Source of the DNA: Alphaproteobacteria bacterium
Lineage (GTDB): Bacteria; Pseudomonadota; Alphaproteobacteria; Rhodobacterales; Rhodobacteraceae
Reading direction: 5' to 3'
Assembly (NCBI GenBank): GCA_030425925.1
Contig: JAUHZO010000009.1
Location: forward strand, 62,001-126,000
DNA length: 64,000 bases
Below the pieces are notes generated by a model. That model was given only the letters and a program-made list of their open reading frames with translations. It was not told the origin of the DNA and made no database searches. Shown here piece by piece: positions 61,559 to 64,000 of this stretch; position 1 is the stretch's first letter; each line of letters opens with the position of its first letter. The position numbers and the translations under genes are program-made.

Positions 61559-62038
61559 ATGACCCGCATCGCGCATATCGAACTGGACGACGCCAACCTG
61601 CCGCCTCCGACGCCGGAGATCGAGCAGGAGCGGCAGGTCGCGATGTTCGATCTGATGGAAGAGAACCTGTTCCGCCTGCCCGCCCGCGACGACCGCCCGG
61701 TGCCGCCGGGCCCCTACCATGTGGGCCTTTCGATCCGTGACAAGCGGCTGGTCTTTGACGTGTCCACCACCAGCCATGAAAAGGCGGTGGAGTTCCACCT
61801 GTCGCTGTCGCCGTTCCGGCAGGTGGTCAAGGACTACTTCCAGATCTGCAAAAGCTATTTCGACGCGGTCAAGACGCTGCCGCCCAGCCAGATCGAGACC
61901 ATCGACATGGCCCGCCGCGGCATTCACAACGAAGGCGCGCGCATCCTTCAGGAGCGGCTGGAGGGCAAGGCCGAGGTGGACGATGCCACCGCCCGCCGTC
62001 TCTTCACGCTGATCTGCGTGCTGCATTTCGGGGGCTGA
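61559..62038 (+). CDS. UPF0262 family protein
   Basis: 159 residues. IAHIELDDANLPPPTPEIEQERQVAMFDL, the central LVFDVSTTSHEKAVEFHLSLSPFRQVVKDYF and the end RRLFTLICVLH are diagnostic for UPF0262, an alphaproteobacterial family of unknown function normally encoded between hisD and the low-molecular-weight phosphatase. Its stop precedes the phosphatase GTG by one base, so the two are coupled. Confidence 0.9.
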   Translation: MTRIAHIELDDANLPPPTPEIEQERQVAMFDLMEENLFRLPARDDRPVPPGPYHVGLSIRDKRLVFDVSTTSHEKAVEFHLSLSPFRQVVKDYFQICKSYFDAVKTLPPSQIETIDMARRGIHNEGARILQERLEGKAEVDDATARRLFTLICVLHFGG

Positions 62039-62039
62039 G

Positions 62040-62483
62040 GTGGCCGCGCTTCCGCAGTCGGTGCTGTTCTGCTGCGATCACAATGCCGTCCGGTCGCCCA
62101 TGGCCGAAGGCATCATGAAGAAGCTGCACGGAACCGAAGCCTATGTGCAGTCGGTGGGCGTGGCCAACGATCTGGAAATCGACGGATTCGCCATCGCCGT
62201 CTGCGCCGAGATGGGGGTCGAACTGGAGCGCCACCGGTCGCGCAGCTTTGAAGAGCTTGAAGAGATGGGCGAGGCGCTGTCGGGCTTCGATCTGGTGGTG
62301 GCGCTGTCGCCGGCGTCGCAACGCGCGGCGCTGGAGTTGACGCGGTATTACCACATCAAGGTGGAATACTGGCCGATCATGGACCCGACGGGCATCGGCG
62401 AGACCCGGGAACAGAAGCTCAACGCCTACCGCCAGACCCGCGACCAGATCGCCGCACGGCTCAAAGGCCGCTGGCAGGGCTGA
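62040..62483 (+). CDS. Low-molecular-weight protein-tyrosine-phosphatase family protein
   Basis: 147 residues from a GTG. The P-loop CX5R is present as CDHNAVRSPMAEG, and the general-acid aspartate lies late in the chain in PIMDPTGIGETREQKLNAYRQTRDQI. The VLFCCDHNAVRS variant is characteristic of the alphaproteobacterial group linked to UPF0262; members may be phosphatases or arsenate reductases. The histidine and asparagine within the loop differ from classical members (GNICRS), so the substrate may differ. Confidence 0.88.
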   Translation: MAALPQSVLFCCDHNAVRSPMAEGIMKKLHGTEAYVQSVGVANDLEIDGFAIAVCAEMGVELERHRSRSFEELEEMGEALSGFDLVVALSPASQRAALELTRYYHIKVEYWPIMDPTGIGETREQKLNAYRQTRDQIAARLKGRWQG

Positions 62484-62559
62484 AAATGTCGCCCGCGGGC
62501 CCCGCCCCGGGCCCGTTCCGGCGTAATCAGACAGGGACCAGCAAGGGGAGAGACGACCC

Positions 62560-62961
62560 ATGTCCGACGCACGCGCGGTGATCGCCGCCTATTTCGACGC
62601 CTTCAACGCCAAGAACACCGAGGCCATGCTGGCCTGCCTGTCCACCGATGTGGCGCATCACGTCAACGAGGGCCAGGTGCGGACCGGCAAGATCCGCTTT
62701 GCCGAGTTCTGCGCCCATATGAGCCATTGCTACGACGAGACGCTGACCGACATGGTTATCTTTGCCAGCGAGGACGGCACCCGCGCGGCGGCGGAATATG
62801 TGGTGAACGGTCGCTATGTCGCCACCGATGCCGGCCTGCCCGAGGCGCGGGGACAAACCTACCGCCTGCCTGCCGGGTCGTTCTTTTCGCTGGCAGACGG
62901 CCATATCACCCGCGTCGTGACCTATTACAACCTGTCGGACTGGGTGCGTCAGGTCTCATGA
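62560..62961 (+). CDS. Ketosteroid isomerase-related (SnoaL/NTF2-like) protein
   Basis: 133 residues with the cone-shaped NTF2-like fold: VIAAYFDAFNAKNTEAMLACLSTDVAHHVNEG at the start and LPAGSFFSLADGHITRVVTYYNLSDW at the end, typical of the ketosteroid isomerase-related HxHW-like group often paired with an acetyltransferase. GGGGAGAG precedes the ATG. Its stop overlaps the start of the GNAT gene (ATGA), so the two act in one operon. Confidence 0.87.
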   Translation: MSDARAVIAAYFDAFNAKNTEAMLACLSTDVAHHVNEGQVRTGKIRFAEFCAHMSHCYDETLTDMVIFASEDGTRAAAEYVVNGRYVATDAGLPEARGQTYRLPAGSFFSLADGHITRVVTYYNLSDWVRQVS

Positions 62962-63533
62962 AGGTCGAGCGACTGACCGGTGACGCGGTCGAGGCCGCGC
63001 TCGACGATCTCGCGCGGCTGCGGATCGAGGTGTTTCGCGCCTGGCCCTATCTCTACGATGGCGACCTGGCGTATGAACGGCACTACATGCGCTCGTACCG
63101 CGACAACCCGAACGCCGTTCTGGTTGTCGCGCGCGACGGGGCGCGCGTGGTGGGGGCGGCCACGGGCATGCCGCTGGCCGATCATGCCGATGCGGGCCAG
63201 ATGACCGGCACCCTGCCCCCGCGCGAACGGATCTTCTATTGCGCCGAAAGCGTGCTCTTGCCCGAGTATCGCGGGCAGGGTCTTGGCCACGCCTTCTTTT
63301 ACCAGCGCGAGGCGGCGGCGCGGGCCATGGGCTTTGACTACGCGCTTTTCGTGGGGGTTGTCCGCCCCGAGGATCACCCGATGCGCCCGCCGGACTACCG
63401 CCCGCTTGACGCGTTCTGGCGCAAGCGCGGCTACGCGCGCTGCGACGGCGTCACCGCCACCTTTCACTGGACGGATATCGGCCAGACGGACCAGACGCCG
63501 CATCTGCTGCAGGCCTGGATGCGCGCGCTCTGA
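62958..63533 (+). CDS. GNAT-family N-acetyltransferase
   Basis: 191 residues. The acetyl-CoA site is AESVLLPEYRGQGLGHAFFYQREAAARAMG (RGQGLG), and the chain ends with KRGYARCDGVTATFHW. The N-terminal LRIEVFRAWPYLYDGDLAYERHYMRSY is typical of a family found beside SnoaL-like proteins in Rhodobacterales. Substrate unknown. It is coupled by a 4-base overlap to the upstream gene and convergent with the exonuclease gene. Confidence 0.88.
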   Translation: MKVERLTGDAVEAALDDLARLRIEVFRAWPYLYDGDLAYERHYMRSYRDNPNAVLVVARDGARVVGAATGMPLADHADAGQMTGTLPPRERIFYCAESVLLPEYRGQGLGHAFFYQREAAARAMGFDYALFVGVVRPEDHPMRPPDYRPLDAFWRKRGYARCDGVTATFHWTDIGQTDQTPHLLQAWMRAL

Positions 63534-63542
63534 TCCTGCGGG

Positions 63543-64000
63543 TCACACGTCGGTCAAAAAGCGTGTCAGATAGGCGTCGGAATAGTCGGTGCGGATCTCG
63601 ACCCAGATCGGCAGGTGGTCAGACATCTCGAAACTGGCGAAATGCGCCTCGTAAGAGGTGTCCCAGTTGGCATATTCCGCGCCGCGCGCCGCTTCGGCCA
63701 GCGGACGGTAATGCGCCTTGTCCTCGGCCCTGTAGACCGCGCTGCGCCAGTCGAAACTGCCCGACTGCACCAGATTCGTGCGCACCGCCTCGCCGGTAAA
63801 GGCGATCTGGTCATAGAACCTGGTGCCGCCCAGATTGGTGGGGCCAAAGAACGGCGCGGTCAGGCCGTGATCGGTGAGGCTTTGCATGATGCTGTCGCCG
63901 ACCTTCTCGATGTTCATGTCGCCGATCAGCACATACACCTCGCGTTCCTTCTGCGCACGCTCGGCGGCGCGTTCGGCCAGGGCGGCGATCTCGGCGGCGC
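63543..64000 (-). CDS. Endonuclease/exonuclease/phosphatase family protein (partial, C-terminal part)
   Basis: About 152 residues of a larger protein whose 5' part lies beyond the window; the frame stays open to base 64000. The metal-binding YVLIGDMNIEKVGD (GDMN) and the C-terminal catalytic SDHLPIWVEIRTDY (SDH) motifs identify the exonuclease III/DNase I-like fold. Between them is GGTRFYDQIAFTGE, with the aspartate-centred D-x-I/L motif expected before the SDH box. The substrate may be DNA or a phosphoester; without the N-terminus, export signals cannot be judged. Confidence 0.85.
   Translation of the reverse strand, partial: AAEIAALAERAAERAQKEREVYVLIGDMNIEKVGDSIMQSLTDHGLTAPFFGPTNLGGTRFYDQIAFTGEAVRTNLVQSGSFDWRSAVYRAEDKAHYRPLAEAARGAEYANWDTSYEAHFASFEMSDHLPIWVEIRTDYSDAYLTRFLTDV

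Overview
The window is GC-rich (roughly two thirds G+C), densely packed and bacterial. Gene content and order point to an alphaproteobacterium of the Rhodobacterales, most likely the Roseobacter group. Supporting signs are the RluA-type synthase/rpoH pair, the ribBA-like/ribH/nusB operon, the murA/DUF2948 and hisD/UPF0262/phosphatase blocks, an alphaproteobacterial LexA box (GTTC-N7-GTTC) before mmcB, and a tRNA-His without an encoded G-1. No phage, transposase or CRISPR array was seen. The right end cuts an exonuclease-family gene.

Layout. 0.2-4.8 kb: quinone oxidoreductase, Gfo/Idh oxidoreductase, pseudouridine synthase, and rpoH behind a near-perfect heat-shock promoter. 4.8-7.8 kb: a CUT2-type sugar ABC importer with a hairpin between the binding-protein and permease genes. 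8.0-13.5 kb: a five-gene operon of two unrecognised proteins, a DyP-type haem peroxidase, a cytochrome P450 and a GST-like protein. It is followed by the divergent oxyR/katG pair, so 8-17 kb is rich in haem and peroxide enzymes. 17-25.8 kb: housekeeping genes, tRNA-His and tRNA-Tyr, mmcB, a membrane protein/ClpP-like pair, a candidate 6S-like RNA, a 32-residue lysine-rich protein, and riboflavin genes with nusB.

25.9-37.9 kb is a catabolic island: a TAXI-TRAP importer, aldehyde dehydrogenase, a Rieske oxygenase and its reductase, a Gfo/Idh dehydrogenase, a 4,5-dihydroxyphthalate-decarboxylase-like protein, a MarR regulator and a ThDP enzyme. The oxygenase, reductase, dehydrogenase and decarboxylase parallel phthalate (Pht2-Pht5) chemistry. 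A TTAGATATCTAA palindrome lies between oxygenase and reductase and again upstream of the dehydrogenase/importer operon, suggesting one regulon. 37.9-49.1 kb: a hydroxypyruvate-isomerase-like gene, zinc uptake (znuA, znuCB, zur) with candidate Zur boxes, 5-oxoprolinase (pxpBCA), ptsP, a serine hydrolase and lysC.

49.2-53.1 kb holds two near-identical 49-bp repeats around a less GC-rich segment, then VOC, SDR, DUF1178, waaA and tRNA-Thr. 53.2-63.5 kb is the murA-DUF2948-hisD-UPF0262-phosphatase block, interrupted by a large cytosolic reductive dehalogenase fused to its own flavin/iron-sulfur reductase, and by arsC plus a membrane hydrolase. The most interesting candidates are the peroxidase/P450/GST operon, the self-sufficient dehalogenase and the phthalate-like island. 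All functions are read from sequence motifs and family knowledge only.
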